64,000 nucleotides of DNA from contig NZ_JAKGAO010000004.1 in the NCBI RefSeq assembly GCF_021532315.1, positions 496,001-560,000 of the forward strand, written 5' to 3'. The position numbers were made by a program, and so were the translations under genes. This stretch comes from Paenibacillus tarimensis (lineage in GTDB: Bacteria; Bacillota; Bacilli; Paenibacillales; Paenibacillaceae). Below the pieces are notes generated by a model. The model had not been told where the DNA came from and did not search any database. It saw only the letters and a program-made list of their open reading frames with translations. Shown piece by piece: positions 8,039 to 18,625 of this stretch. How positions within the stretch are numbered: the first letter of the stretch is position 1; the number at the start of each line of letters is the position of its first letter.

Positions 8039-10033
8039 ATGAATGATTCAACGTTAAACAATCTGGAATACGACAAGATTAAAGTTATGCTAATGGAGGA
8101 GGCAGCCTCACAAGCAGGCAGAGCGTTAATCAGGCAATCCGCGCCTTCATCCAATTACAGCCGGGTGACCGCACTGCTTAAGGAAACAGAAGAAGCGGCA
8201 GTATTGATTCGTCTTGGCGCCAGTATTCCCCTATCCGCTATGGAAGGCATAGATACCTTCTTGGAGCTGCTCGGAACGGGTTATCTGTTTCAGGAAACGG
8301 AGCTCTCCCAGCTGTCTGTATGGCTGACGTCAATCGCACAGATGAAGCGTTATATGCAATCCAAAGAGCAAGCGGCTCCAATCATCAGCGGGTACGCTGC
8401 TTCAATGGATGAATGCAAGGTGCTTCGGCAGGAGCTTGAGCGCTGCATTCGACACGGCTTAATCACGGACCAGGCAAGTCCTGAACTGGCCAAGATCAGG
8501 CGTAAGCTGGGTTTGCTTGAAGAGCAGCTGAAACGCAGGCTCGACCAGGCAATGAATAAGTACAGTCGTTATGTAATGGACCCGATCTCAAGCCGGCGCA
8601 GCGGACATTATGTGATCCCCGTCCGCAGGGAATTTCGCAAGCAGGTGCCGGGTACCGTATGGGATCAGTCTTCAAGCGGACAGACACTGTTCATTGAACC
8701 AGAGGAGCTTGCCCATTTGCAGGGTGAATGGGATCTGTACAAACAGGATGAAGCAAGAGCAGAGACAGTAGTTCTGGCCGCGCTGTCGGAGCTGGCAGAG
8801 GAATCGGCGGATTCACTGCGGCTTAACAGGGAGGTGCTAGCCGCCTATGACTACATTTTCGCAAGGGGGAGACTTGGAGTCCTTATGAAGGGAATTGCCC
8901 CTGTTGTCGTGGATAAACCGGTTCTCAGCTTCCTCGGAGCGAAGCATCCGCTGCTTGGTCCATCTGCGGTTCCCATCACGGTATCTATCGGACAGGAATA
9001 CCGCCAGCTGATGATTACAGGACCCAACACAGGCGGCAAAACAGCTGCTCTAAAAACAATCGGGCTGCTGACGCTTATGGTGCAGTCCGGTCTTTTGATT
9101 CCTGTCGAAGAGGGAAGCTGTGCGGGTGTTTTTACACGGGTGCTTGCTGATATAGGGGATGGACAAAGTCTGGAACACTCCCTCAGCACGTTCTCAGCGC
9201 ACCTGACGAATGTTGCTGGCATGCTGCGTCTTGCCGATGAGCGTTCTCTGCTGCTCATGGATGAATTGGCAGCCGGAACCGATCCGGGGGAGGGCATTGC
9301 GCTTTCGCTGGCGATACTGGAAGAGCTTCTGGCAAGACGGTCGATCGTCGCGGCAACTACGCATTTTAATGAAATCAAGGAGTTTGCACGGCGTACGCCC
9401 GGCTGCCGCAATGTACGAATGGCCTTTGATCCTGATACACTACAGCCTCTTTACAGGCTCGAGATCGGTGAAGCAGGCAGCAGCTTTGCTTTTGCTATTG
9501 CGCGGAAATATGGGATTCCCGAGAAGCTGGTCTCAAGGGCTGAGCAGTATGCTGCAGCCGGCACCCGGCAGGTTGAAGAGCGGAAGGCATCCGCAGGTTA
9601 TTCTCAGGAATTTATGGGGACGGAGGGCAATGAGGATGAAGCAGGGAGCTCCAATCCGGGAGAGGACGTGATGCCGGTTAGCGCAGCAGGAAAGCGCAGC
9701 GGGGACACGGGAAATCCAAATCTTGATCCGGCTAGTTCACCACCCGGGCGGCCGCTCCAGCAGGGGGACCTCGTCTACATCCATCCCTTGAAGCAGACGG
9801 GAATTGTCTATAAGCCAGCCGACAGCAAAGGAGAGGTCGTGGTGCAGTTCAGGAACCGCAAGCTGACCTTTAATCACAAGCGGCTGTCCCTGCGGATCGC
9901 GCGTGAGCACCTGTACCCGGCTGACTATGACATGGATATCGTTTTTGAATCGGTGGAGAACCGGAAGAAGCGAAAGCAAATGAGCCGCAGGCATAACCCC
10001 AATCTTGAAATTATTAAGCCGCCTGAGGAGTAA
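8039..10033 (+). CDS. MutS2-family ATPase lacking the Smr domain
   Basis: A 664-residue MutS-family protein. The N-terminal half is the MutS2 core with clamp/coiled coils (KIRRKLGLLEEQLKRRLDQ; FIEPEELAHLQGE). The ATPase has Walker A GPNTGGKT (about 328-335), Walker B LLLMDELAAGTDPGEG and the switch THFNEIK. Canonical MutS2 is about 785 residues and ends in an Smr nuclease domain. Here a low-complexity stretch (about 515-570) is followed by a small basic beta-type segment (GDLVYIHPLKQTGIVYK) and then stops, so there is no Smr. Members of MutS2 act on branched DNA or collided ribosomes; this version should lack Smr-dependent cleavage. AGGAGG lies nine bases before the ATG, and a LexA-like box sits just upstream. 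Probably a second, non-canonical MutS2 paralogue. Confidence 0.85.
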   Translation: MNDSTLNNLEYDKIKVMLMEEAASQAGRALIRQSAPSSNYSRVTALLKETEEAAVLIRLGASIPLSAMEGIDTFLELLGTGYLFQETELSQLSVWLTSIAQMKRYMQSKEQAAPIISGYAASMDECKVLRQELERCIRHGLITDQASPELAKIRRKLGLLEEQLKRRLDQAMNKYSRYVMDPISSRRSGHYVIPVRREFRKQVPGTVWDQSSSGQTLFIEPEELAHLQGEWDLYKQDEARAETVVLAALSELAEESADSLRLNREVLAAYDYIFARGRLGVLMKGIAPVVVDKPVLSFLGAKHPLLGPSAVPITVSIGQEYRQLMITGPNTGGKTAALKTIGLLTLMVQSGLLIPVEEGSCAGVFTRVLADIGDGQSLEHSLSTFSAHLTNVAGMLRLADERSLLLMDELAAGTDPGEGIALSLAILEELLARRSIVAATTHFNEIKEFARRTPGCRNVRMAFDPDTLQPLYRLEIGEAGSSFAFAIARKYGIPEKLVSRAEQYAAAGTRQVEERKASAGYSQEFMGTEGNEDEAGSSNPGEDVMPVSAAGKRSGDTGNPNLDPASSPPGRPLQQGDLVYIHPLKQTGIVYKPADSKGEVVVQFRNRKLTFNHKRLSLRIAREHLYPADYDMDIVFESVENRKKRKQMSRRHNPNLEIIKPPEE

Positions 10034-10067
10034 CATCGTTCGGTTTTTTGTAGACGGGTGCGGTTAT

Positions 10068-10706
10068 TTAGTCCTTGCTCTGAATAACCATCAGCATGCC
10101 GCTCTTCACGGTTATAACGCCTTCTTCCTTCAACAGGATATTGCTGATACCCAGCGATTGGCCCATTTGCAGAACGGCATCTGTAAGTCCGTACTGAAAG
10201 CCCTTCAGCGTCACCCCGGTTACAACCGGCGTTAAGGGCAGAAGGGACACCTGTTCAAATCCAGCCTTGCGGATGACGAGTTCAGAGTCCGTAAGGCGGA
10301 TTTCATTATGGGCGTCATCAATCACAGCGGGGATATTTGCTTCATGAGCCTTCACAAGCAGGTGAATATTGGCAATTGAATGGTCAAAGCGTGTGCCAAG
10401 CGCCCCGATAAACCGGATTTCCGAAGGCTGGTAACGAAGTGACTTAATCATGGCAAGCTCGGTATCCGTATAATCCTTGTCGACCGGATCACAGGCTTCT
10501 GTCTCGCGGCTCCGGCTTTGTATGAGCTCGAATTGGCCAGCCGTAACCGAATCGAAATCACCGATTGCAAGATGGGGCCTATATCCATTTTCGATTAAGA
10601 AAAGAGCACCGCTGTCGGCACCTATTAGGATATCGTCCTGACGGATTGATTTAAGGGCCCAGGGACCTAGCCGTCCGCCAGAAAAAATGAGTACGCGTGG
10701 TTGCAT
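10068..10706 (-). CDS. thiN: Thiamine pyrophosphokinase
   Basis: A 212-residue cytoplasmic enzyme that transfers pyrophosphate from ATP to thiamine, giving thiamine diphosphate. Recognised by GADSGALFLIENGYRPHLAIGDFDS (about 30-54) and DKDYTDTELA (about 77-86), the two signature blocks of the TPK catalytic domain, and by a C-terminal beta-sandwich thiamine-binding domain (GVTLKGFQYGL). The size is normal for the family. A GTAGGA ribosome site lies just upstream. It supplies the cofactor used by PDH E1 encoded 3 kb away. Single gene, opposite to both neighbours. Confidence 0.9.
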   Translation of the reverse strand: MQPRVLIFSGGRLGPWALKSIRQDDILIGADSGALFLIENGYRPHLAIGDFDSVTAGQFELIQSRSRETEACDPVDKDYTDTELAMIKSLRYQPSEIRFIGALGTRFDHSIANIHLLVKAHEANIPAVIDDAHNEIRLTDSELVIRKAGFEQVSLLPLTPVVTGVTLKGFQYGLTDAVLQMGQSLGISNILLKEEGVITVKSGMLMVIQSKD

Positions 10707-10772
10707 ATCGATCCTACTTTCTACCTGAAATTCTGTCGAAGTTCCTGTCCTTCAGTATAACCCAAAATAAGG

Positions 10773-10801
10773 TTGCGTGCCTTAATCCGGGTCGCTACAA
10801 T
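10773..10801 (+). promoter_or_regulatory. Candidate promoter for the TRIC channel gene
   Basis: TTGCGT (10773-10778), 17-bp spacer, TACAAT (10796-10801), about 70 bp upstream of the TTG start at 10874. The -35 is weak (3 of 6). Confidence 0.4.
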
Positions 10802-10873
10802 GAGGGAGGGCATTCTTAGAAAGCGCACTGTATACTAGCACAGCATCATTGAGAAATGCGGGAGGCTCATACT

Positions 10874-11575
10874 TTGGATTGGGAAATTTTTAGCATTTTC
10901 AGCTTGATTGGAACGATTGCCTTCGCGGTTTCAGGCGCAATCGTCGCGATGGAGGAAGAGTACGACATCTTGGGGGTATTCGTGCTTGGACTGGTGACAG
11001 CCTTTGGTGGTGGGGTCGTACGTAATCTGCTAATCGGGGTGCCTATCACAACCTTATGGAGTCAGGGATTCCTGCTTAAGACGGCTATTATAGCGATGGC
11101 TGTCGCGTTCATTCTTCCGGTGGGCTGGATTCAGCACTGGCGCCGAAGCGAAGCTTTCTTTGATGCAATTGGTTTATCGGCCTTTGCTATACAAGGCGCG
11201 CTCTATGCTACTCAAGAGGGCCATGCGCTAGCCGCAGTGATGGTTGCGGCCGTCATGACAGGTATAGGAGGCGGCATTATACGGGATGTGCTGGCTGGGC
11301 GCAAGCCCTTGGTGCTCCGGGATGAGATTTATGCTGTATGGGCAATGGCGGCCGGTGTCGTCATCGGACTTGGCTGGGTTCACCGGACAGGGGAGCTGTT
11401 GGTATTATTTATCGTTATTACGGTATTCCGGATGCTGTCTGTGCATTATAAGTGGAGACTGCCTCGACGTTCGCTGAAGTATGCGTTGTCGGAGTCGGTT
11501 CACCAGACTCACCAGATCTCACCCTCGGAGCTGCCAGGAGCAAGCGATGAGCAGAGAAAGGAGGAAATGAATTGA
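10874..11575 (+). CDS. TRIC-family (UPF0126) cation channel
   Basis: A 233-residue protein with seven predicted TM helices in two repeated halves. Each half carries the glycine-rich kinked motif of the trimeric intracellular cation channel family: VTAFGGGVVRNLLIG and MTGIGGGIIRDVLAG. Bacterial members conduct K+ or other monovalent ions as trimers. A long frame opens at an ATG at 10856, but GGGAGG sits eight bases before the TTG at 10874, which gives the family's usual short N-terminus (DWEIFSIFSLIGTIAFA). The C-terminal tail is hydrophilic. The stop overlaps the TTG start of the phosphatase gene (TTGA), so the two are probably co-transcribed. Confidence 0.88.
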   Translation: MDWEIFSIFSLIGTIAFAVSGAIVAMEEEYDILGVFVLGLVTAFGGGVVRNLLIGVPITTLWSQGFLLKTAIIAMAVAFILPVGWIQHWRRSEAFFDAIGLSAFAIQGALYATQEGHALAAVMVAAVMTGIGGGIIRDVLAGRKPLVLRDEIYAVWAMAAGVVIGLGWVHRTGELLVLFIVITVFRMLSVHYKWRLPRRSLKYALSESVHQTHQISPSELPGASDEQRKEEMN

Positions 11576-12057
11576 TTCGCGTCCTGTTTGTCTGTTTGGG
11601 CAATATTTGCCGTTCCCCTATGGCTGAGGCGGTTCTGCGGCATCTGACGGCTGAAGCTGGTCTTGATGGTGAGATTCAAGTCGATTCTGCGGGTACGGGT
11701 GACTGGCATGTCGGCAAGCCTCCTCATGAAGGAACTAGACAGCTGCTGGATGGCCTCGGCATCCGTCATGAAGGGATGAAAGCCCGCCAGGTTACGGCGG
11801 GCGATCTGGACACGTTCGATTATGTGCTTTGTATGGATGCGAGTAATGAACGTAATGTTAGAGCTTTAAGGGAGGCAGCCGGCTCCGCGCGTTTATTCCG
11901 TTTTATGGAGCTGGTGGAAGGCCGGCAGGGAGAGGATGTGCCCGACCCGTACTACACAGGGAATTTCCAGGAAGTATACGATTTGGTCCGCACAGGTTGT
12001 GGCGCACTGCTTTCACGGATTATAAGGGATCATAATCTAGAGCGGAAATCCACCTAG
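11572..12057 (+). CDS. Low-molecular-weight protein tyrosine phosphatase
   Basis: A 161-residue cytoplasmic enzyme. The P-loop is C8-LGNIC-R14-S (CX5R), with the general acid Asp in PDPYY near the C-terminus; both are diagnostic for LMW-PTPs such as YfkJ and YwlE. YwlE-type enzymes act on phospho-arginine and usually have Thr in the P-loop (CxGNTCRS); here it is Ile, which favours tyrosine specificity, though this is inference. Start is TTG at 11572 with AGGAGG seven bases upstream, overlapping the stop of the TRIC gene. The 3' end is 15 bp from the end of the convergent esterase gene. Confidence 0.9.
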   Translation: MIRVLFVCLGNICRSPMAEAVLRHLTAEAGLDGEIQVDSAGTGDWHVGKPPHEGTRQLLDGLGIRHEGMKARQVTAGDLDTFDYVLCMDASNERNVRALREAAGSARLFRFMELVEGRQGEDVPDPYYTGNFQEVYDLVRTGCGALLSRIIRDHNLERKST

Positions 12058-12072
12058 ACGACTCCTTATTAT

Positions 12073-12816
12073 TCAGGATTCAGGAAAGAACCACTTTAGC
12101 GCACCTGGAATGTCTTTTTGCCAGAAGCCCCACAGGTGCTTGCCGTCCCGCTCGATATATTCGGGTCTGACGCCCTTGGATTCCAGAATTTGCCTAGCCT
12201 GCCGGTTCAGGTCCACGAAGTCGAACACTCCGCGGTCTGTTTCGAAGGCGTTCTCTTGCAGCCCGATTGTCATATAGAGCTTTATATTCTCCAACATTTC
12301 TGTCTCCGCATGCTTCAAAATCTCGAGCGATGCCGGATAGTAAGCTCCGGAGAGGGAGAGTACATTGCAAAATTTGGCGGGGTACCGCAGGGCGATATGC
12401 AGGGACACACTTCCGCCGAGGGATTCACCGGCAATCAGAATATGCTCGGGTTCCTGCCGGACCGGCAGCCGCGCTTCAATAGACGGGACTAGCTCTTCAG
12501 CGAAGAATCGTACATAAGAATCGTGACGGTCGCCGTCAGGGGCATACTCCGCGGTCCGAATCTTCTTGTCTACATCTACGCCAACAATAATCAGCGGCTC
12601 AATTTCGCCTTCGGCGATCATATTGGCTGCCTGGGTAGCGATGCGTCCGAAGTTAAAGAAGTCCTCTCCATCCTGGCAGTAGATGACCGGGTAGCTTAAC
12701 ACCTCATTGTAGCCAGGGGGCAGCATGATCCTTAAATTTCTCTCGCCCTCTGGAAGCCATTGGCTCGGTACCGTTTCTTTTACAATCGTGCGTTTGACAT
12801 GAGGCATATTGGTCAT
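12073..12816 (-). CDS. Esterase D/Fes-type alpha/beta hydrolase
   Basis: A 247-residue putative esterase of the PF00756 type. The nucleophile Ser is in GESLGG, the catalytic His in GKHLWGFW at the end, with the acid Asp/Glu between (DRGVFD). The N-terminal strand ERNLRIMLPPGYNE...YPVIYCQDGEDFF is typical. Such proteins hydrolyse S-formylglutathione, siderophore esters or acyl esters; the neighbourhood gives no substrate, and YjcH of Bacillus is a possible relative. The frame is open to 12867, but AAAGGAG lies nine bases before the ATG at 12816. No signal peptide. Confidence 0.85.
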   Translation of the reverse strand: MTNMPHVKRTIVKETVPSQWLPEGERNLRIMLPPGYNEVLSYPVIYCQDGEDFFNFGRIATQAANMIAEGEIEPLIIVGVDVDKKIRTAEYAPDGDRHDSYVRFFAEELVPSIEARLPVRQEPEHILIAGESLGGSVSLHIALRYPAKFCNVLSLSGAYYPASLEILKHAETEMLENIKLYMTIGLQENAFETDRGVFDFVDLNRQARQILESKGVRPEYIERDGKHLWGFWQKDIPGALKWFFPES

Positions 12817-13010
12817 GAAACATTCTCCTTTGTCATTGAATGGATTACTGCGGCTGAGGGTAAACAAAATAGGTAGGTCTTGACGTAGCGGCGGCGATTA
12901 TGGATGTTGTATTAATCTGTACTACATCACTGCTGTCTCTGTTATACAAACATTCTGGCCGGAAAAGCGCGAAAAAGCAAAGAAACATATGAGTTTTATC
13001 ATATTTCTCT

Positions 13011-13040
13011 TTGACCAAAGCGAATGAACAGGTTTATAAT
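13011..13040 (+). promoter_or_regulatory. SigA-type promoter of the pdh operon
   Basis: TTGACC (13011-13016), 18-bp spacer, perfect TATAAT (13035-13040). Leader of about 50 nt to the ATG at 13097. No internal promoter of similar quality was seen before pdhD. Confidence 0.75.
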
Positions 13041-13063
13041 AATTCTATAACAGAGGCCTGTAA

Positions 13064-14164
<1,101 letters not shown>

Positions 14165-14184
14165 TTGGGGAGGAACAAGCGATC

Positions 14185-15162
14185 ATGGCTCAAATGAATA
14201 TGAAAGAAGCAATCCGCGACGCGATGCGCGTGGAATTGAAGAACGATCCTAATGTACTTGTATTCGGTGAGGATGTCGGTAAAGTAGGCGGCGTGTTCCG
14301 CGCGACGGAAGGGCTGCAGAAGGAATTCGGCGAAGACCGTGTATTCGATACACCGCTTGCGGAATCTGCCATAGCTGGTATGGCTGTTGGTATGGGGATC
14401 CAAGGTTTCCGCCCGGTAGCAGAAATTCAGTTCGTTGGCTTCATCTTCGAAGCGCTGGACCAGATGTTCATCCAGGCAGCTCGTATGCGTTACCGTTCGG
14501 GCGGCCGCTACAACTCGCCAATCGTCTTCCGCACACCGTTCGGCGGCGGCGTTAAGGCTGCCGAGCTGCATACTGATGCGCTGGAAGGCCTCGCTCTTCA
14601 AACGCCGGGCATGAAGGTTATTGTTCCTTCTAACCCTTATGATGCGAAGGGGCTTCTTGTTGCAGCTATCCGCGATAACGATCCCGTATTCTTTATGGAA
14701 CATCTCAACTTGTATCATGCATTCCGCCAGGAAGTGCCGGAAGAGGCATATACAGTCGAGATCGGTAAGGCCAATGTTGTCCGTGAAGGCAGTGACGTTA
14801 CCATCATTGCTTACGGCATGATGGTACACACGGCACAGAAGGCTGCTGACGAGCTCGAAAAGCAGGGTGTAAAGGCGGAAGTGATCGACCTCCGTACGCT
14901 TATGCCGCTTGATATTGATACGATCGTTGCTTCTATTCAGAAGACTAACCGCGTTATTGTAGTGCAGGAAGCCCAGCGCTCTGCAGGGGCAGCGGCAGAA
15001 ATTATTGCACAAATTAACGAGAAGGCCATTTTGCACCTGGAGGCTCCTGTTCTTCGTGTTGCAGGTCCGGATACGGTTTATCCGTTTGCCCAAATTGAGG
15101 ATGCTTGGCTGCCTAGCCCTGCGAGAATTATCGCAGCGGTTAACAAAGTAATGGAGTTCTAA
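14185..15162 (+). CDS. pdhB: Pyruvate dehydrogenase E1 component, beta subunit
   Basis: A 325-residue partner of E1 alpha in the heterotetrameric E1. Recognised by the N-terminal [19 protein letters not shown], the DTPLAE(S)[10 protein letters not shown] block that supplies the ThDP-activating Glu, and the C-terminal transketolase domain ([28 protein letters not shown]). Starts 20 bp after pdhA with GGGGAGG upstream. Normal length; no anomalies seen. Confidence 0.96.
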   Translation: MAQMNMKEAIRDAMRVELKNDPNVLVFGEDVGKVGGVFRATEGLQKEFGEDRVFDTPLAESAIAGMAVGMGIQGFRPVAEIQFVGFIFEALDQMFIQAARMRYRSGGRYNSPIVFRTPFGGGVKAAELHTDALEGLALQTPGMKVIVPSNPYDAKGLLVAAIRDNDPVFFMEHLNLYHAFRQEVPEEAYTVEIGKANVVREGSDVTIIAYGMMVHTAQKAADELEKQGVKAEVIDLRTLMPLDIDTIVASIQKTNRVIVVQEAQRSAGAAAEIIAQINEKAILHLEAPVLRVAGPDTVYPFAQIEDAWLPSPARIIAAVNKVMEF

Positions 15163-15214
15163 TACTGCACCTCGTATAAGTGGTGCTGCGTAATACGATA
15201 AGGAGGTTTTCCAG

Positions 15215-16531
15215 GTGGCTAAATTTGAATACCGTTTCCCTGAGCTCGGCGAAGGCCTGCATGAAGGCGAGATCATCAAGATCAATATCAAAGCCGGCGA
15301 TACGGTAACGGACGAAGATATAATCATGGAAGTACAGAATGACAAGGCGATCGTAGAGGTTCCTTGTCCGGTAAACGGCAAGGTTCTGGACGTTCTGGTG
15401 AAGGACGGTCAGGTATGCCACGTCGGTGAAGTAGTTGCGGTTATCGACGCAGAAGGCGATGTGCCTGAGCAGGCTGCTCCTGAAACGGCTCAAGGCCAAG
15501 AGAAGACTGAACTGCCGGAAACAAAGGATAACGCTGTTCAAAAAGAAGCTCAGCCGCAGTCGGTTGCAGCGAACGAACAGCCTGACAAATCAGACTCCGA
15601 GCAAGCAGGTCCGGTTCTGGCTACACCAAGTGTTCGCAAGTTTGCTCGTGAGCAGGGTGTGGAGATTTCCCGGATCAAGGGCACCGGCAAGAACGGCCGT
15701 ATTACCCGTGAGGACGTAACGAAGTTCGCAGCAGGCGGCGGACAACAGCCTGTTGAAGACGCAGCTGCAGTGGCAGCTAAGGGCGCGGGTGAAGCAAAAC
15801 CTGCTCATGTTGTAACAGCAGCGGGAGACCGCCCAGAAGAGCGCGTTCCGTTCAAGGGCATCCGCAAAGTGATCGCAAATGCAATGTCTAAATCAGTGTA
15901 CACTGCGCCGCACGTTACCCTGATGGATGAAGTAGATGTATCGAAGCTGGTTGAGCTTCGCGCTAAAGCAAAGCCGGTAGCAGAGAAGAAGGGCGTAAAG
16001 CTGACTTATCTGCCGTTCATCGTGAAAGCTTTGGTCGGTGCGCTTCGTGAATTCCCGGTCATGAATGCCATGCTGGATGAAGAAAAGCAGGAAATTGTCT
16101 TCAAGAAATACTATAACGTGGGTATTGCTGCTGACACGGATAATGGTCTGATTGTACCGGTTGTTCAAGATGCGGACCGCAAGAGCATCTGGATGCTGGC
16201 AAACGAAATTCGTGACTTGGCAACTCGCGGCCGTGACGGCAAGCTGGCACCGCATGAGCTGAAGGGCAGCACAATGACCATTACCAATATCGGCTCTGCC
16301 GGCGGTATGTTCTTCACACCGGTAATCAACTTCCCTGAGGTTGCTATCCTTGGAACGGGACGGATTTCGGAGAAGGCTGTTGTTAAAGGCGGAGAAATTG
16401 TTGCCGCACCAGTGATGGCATTGTCCCTGAGCTTTGACCATCGTTTGATTGACGGTGCTACTGCGCAGAATTTCATGAACTACATCAAGCAGCTTCTGGC
16501 TGATCCTGAGCTTCTCATTATGGAGGTGTAA
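15215..16531 (+). CDS. pdhC: Dihydrolipoamide acetyltransferase, PDH E2
   Basis: A 438-residue core of the PDH complex that moves the acetyl group from lipoamide to CoA. One lipoyl domain (1-80) has the lipoylated Lys in QNDKAIVEV. An Ala/Glu/Gln-rich linker is followed by the peripheral-subunit-binding domain (about 130-165, [17 protein letters not shown]...GRITREDV), a second linker, and the catalytic acyltransferase domain with [10 protein letters not shown] near the end. GTG start with AGGAGG upstream. One lipoyl domain is usual for Gram-positive E2. Confidence 0.96.
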   Translation: MAKFEYRFPELGEGLHEGEIIKINIKAGDTVTDEDIIMEVQNDKAIVEVPCPVNGKVLDVLVKDGQVCHVGEVVAVIDAEGDVPEQAAPETAQGQEKTELPETKDNAVQKEAQPQSVAANEQPDKSDSEQAGPVLATPSVRKFAREQGVEISRIKGTGKNGRITREDVTKFAAGGGQQPVEDAAAVAAKGAGEAKPAHVVTAAGDRPEERVPFKGIRKVIANAMSKSVYTAPHVTLMDEVDVSKLVELRAKAKPVAEKKGVKLTYLPFIVKALVGALREFPVMNAMLDEEKQEIVFKKYYNVGIAADTDNGLIVPVVQDADRKSIWMLANEIRDLATRGRDGKLAPHELKGSTMTITNIGSAGGMFFTPVINFPEVAILGTGRISEKAVVKGGEIVAAPVMALSLSFDHRLIDGATAQNFMNYIKQLLADPELLIMEV

Positions 16532-16535
16532 TATC

Positions 16536-17951
16536 ATGGTAGTAGGAGACGCTTCTCTTGATATTGATACGTTAGTTATTGGTGCAGGTCCAGGGGGATA
16601 TGCGGCCGCCATTCGTGCGGCCCAGCTGGGTCAATCCGTATTGTGTGTAGACCGTCAGTATGTTGGCGGGGTTTGCTTGAACGTTGGATGTATTCCGTCC
16701 AAGGCACTCATTTCTGCAGCTCACCAGTATGAGTCCATCTCTCATGCTGCTGCTATGGGTATTGAAGCAGGCGAGCCAAAGGTTCACTGGGATAAAGTAC
16801 AAGAATTTAAGAATGGCGTAGTCAAGAAGCTTACCGGTGGTGTAGGGCAGCTGCTGAAAGGCAACAAGGTCCAATTCTTCAGCGGCGAGGTAATGTTCAT
16901 CAACGAGAACGAGGCGCGCGTCTTTAATGACCAGGAAGCACCTCGTTACCGTTTCAAAAACTGCATCATCGCTACGGGTTCCCGCCCGATTGAGCTGAAG
17001 TCCTTCCCTTACGGCGGACGGATCATCTCTTCCACTGAGGCTCTGTCTCTGCCTGAACTGCCTAAGAGCATGATCGTAATCGGCGGTGGTTATATCGGCG
17101 TCGAGCTTGGCCAAATGTACTCCAAATTCGGTACTCAGGTAACGGTTATCGAGGGTTCGGATACTATTCTTCCTGGCTTCGATACGGATATGTCGCGTCT
17201 TGTTGCGAAGAAGATGAAGGACAAGAAGGTTGAGATTCAAACTAATGCAATGGCCAAGTCGGCTGAACAGACCGATAAGGATGTTACGCTCACTTATGAA
17301 GTGAATGGCGAAGAGAAGACTGTTACAGCCGAATATCTGCTGGTTACGGTTGGCCGCCGTCCAAATACAGATGGCGAGCTTGGCTTAGACTTGATTAACC
17401 TTAAGATGAATGAGCGCGGATATATTGAGGTAGATGATCAGTGCCGCACGAACATCCCTCATATCTACGCAATCGGTGATATCATTGCCGGTCCTGCTCT
17501 TGCTCATAAAGCAACTTATGAAGCGAAGGTTGCTGCAGAGGCTATTGCAGGTATGCCAAGCAAGATTGATTACAAGAGTATTCCGCTCGTTGTGTTCGCT
17601 GATCCAGAATGCGCAAGTGTGGGCTACAGCGAGAAAGAAGCGAAGGAAAAAGGCTATAATGTCAAGATTGGACGCTTCCCGTTCAATATCAATGGCCGTG
17701 CTCTTTCCCTTAATGCAACGGATGGTTTCGTGAAAATCATTGCGGACGCTGATACCGGACTGGTACTTGGTACACAAATTGCAGGAGCTGAAGCTTCCAA
17801 TATGATCGCTGAGCTTGGGCTTGCGATTGAAATGGGCGCTACAATGGAAGACCTCGCCCTGACAATCCATGGCCATCCAACTCTCGGGGAGATCGTCATG
17901 GAAGCGGCTGAAGTAGGTCTCGGCCATCCGATTCATACCATTGTAAAATAA
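16536..17951 (+). CDS. pdhD: Dihydrolipoamide dehydrogenase, PDH E3
   Basis: A 471-residue FAD/NAD disulfide oxidoreductase that reoxidises dihydrolipoamide. FAD motif GAGPGGYAAAIRAAQ, redox-active CLNVGC pair in GGVCLNVGCIPSK, NAD motif GGGYIGVELG, second FAD block YAIGDI, and the dimer-interface active-site His in HGHPTLGE. Begins 4 bp after pdhC, so tightly coupled. Last gene of the operon, with a terminator 35 bp downstream. It may also serve other 2-oxoacid dehydrogenases. Confidence 0.96.
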   Translation: MVVGDASLDIDTLVIGAGPGGYAAAIRAAQLGQSVLCVDRQYVGGVCLNVGCIPSKALISAAHQYESISHAAAMGIEAGEPKVHWDKVQEFKNGVVKKLTGGVGQLLKGNKVQFFSGEVMFINENEARVFNDQEAPRYRFKNCIIATGSRPIELKSFPYGGRIISSTEALSLPELPKSMIVIGGGYIGVELGQMYSKFGTQVTVIEGSDTILPGFDTDMSRLVAKKMKDKKVEIQTNAMAKSAEQTDKDVTLTYEVNGEEKTVTAEYLLVTVGRRPNTDGELGLDLINLKMNERGYIEVDDQCRTNIPHIYAIGDIIAGPALAHKATYEAKVAAEAIAGMPSKIDYKSIPLVVFADPECASVGYSEKEAKEKGYNVKIGRFPFNINGRALSLNATDGFVKIIADADTGLVLGTQIAGAEASNMIAELGLAIEMGATMEDLALTIHGHPTLGEIVMEAAEVGLGHPIHTIVK

Positions 17952-17985
17952 GATATCATTGACGGAGCTTGATCCGTACTATATG

Positions 17986-18018
17986 GAGGCCAGTCGCATG
18001 TTGCGGCGGCCTCTTTTT
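17986..18018 (+). terminator. Terminator of the pdh operon
   Basis: GAGGCC (17986-17991) pairs with GGCCTC (18008-18013), with an inner GTCGC/GCGGC helix across a one-base bulge, followed by TTTTT (18014-18018). Confidence 0.8.
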
Positions 18019-18079
18019 GCAAACATACCACATCTGTTTAGGGAACAGCAGGCTTGAGGGAAGAAGGAGGAGCCCTATT

Positions 18080-18586
18080 ATGGCAGAATTAATGGAGCAG
18101 CCGGATAGCAAGCCGTGCAGCGCATCCAGATCCATTATGACGCAGCTTATATTTCCGGAGGACACCAACCATCACGGGACAATGTTCGGTGGCAAAGTGA
18201 TGGAATATATCGATAAAATAGCAGCTATCGCGGGGTTGAGGCATGCTAGAAGGCAGGTAGTCACAGCGTCCAGCGATAGCCTGGATTTTCTGGCTCCAAT
18301 CCGGCTGGGCGAAGTTATTCAGCTGGAAGCCTTCGTCACATGGACACACCGTTCATCCATGGAGATTTATGTAAAGGTAGAGGCGGAGAATATGTATACA
18401 GGTGACCGGCAGACAATGGTGACTTCCTTTTTAACCTTCGTTGCGCTTGATGAACAGGGTAAGCCGGCAGCTGTACCTGCTGTGGTTCCGGAAACAGAAG
18501 AGGAAATTCTTTTACACAAATCTGCCCCAGAACGATACGAGCTTAGGCGCAAGCGCAAGCAGGAACGGCGACAAAATAGGGTTTAA
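18080..18586 (+). CDS. Hot-dog-fold acyl-CoA thioesterase
   Basis: A 168-residue cytoplasmic thioesterase of the YkhA/YciA/acyl-CoA hydrolase type. The N-terminal half carries TNHHGTMFGGKVMEYIDKIAAIAG (the hot-dog helix with the catalytic Asp region), followed by the beta-sheet strand LDFLAPIRLGEVIQLEAFVTWTHRSSMEIYVKV. The C-terminal tail is highly basic (RRKRKQERRQNRV). Start ATG 18080 has AGGAGG; the frame is open further upstream but without a ribosome site and across the pdh terminator. It probably controls acyl-CoA pools; substrate length unknown. Confidence 0.9.
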   Translation: MAELMEQPDSKPCSASRSIMTQLIFPEDTNHHGTMFGGKVMEYIDKIAAIAGLRHARRQVVTASSDSLDFLAPIRLGEVIQLEAFVTWTHRSSMEIYVKVEAENMYTGDRQTMVTSFLTFVALDEQGKPAAVPAVVPETEEEILLHKSAPERYELRRKRKQERRQNRV

Positions 18587-18587
18587 A

Positions 18588-18596
18588 TGATACAAT
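18588..18596 (+). promoter_or_regulatory. Extended -10 promoter for thyA-dfrA
   Basis: TG-a-TACAAT (18588-18596), immediately after the thioesterase stop and about 30 bp before the thyA start. Confidence 0.45.
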
Positions 18597-18625
18597 AAAA
18601 CGACAGATACTGTGTGTGAGGTGTA

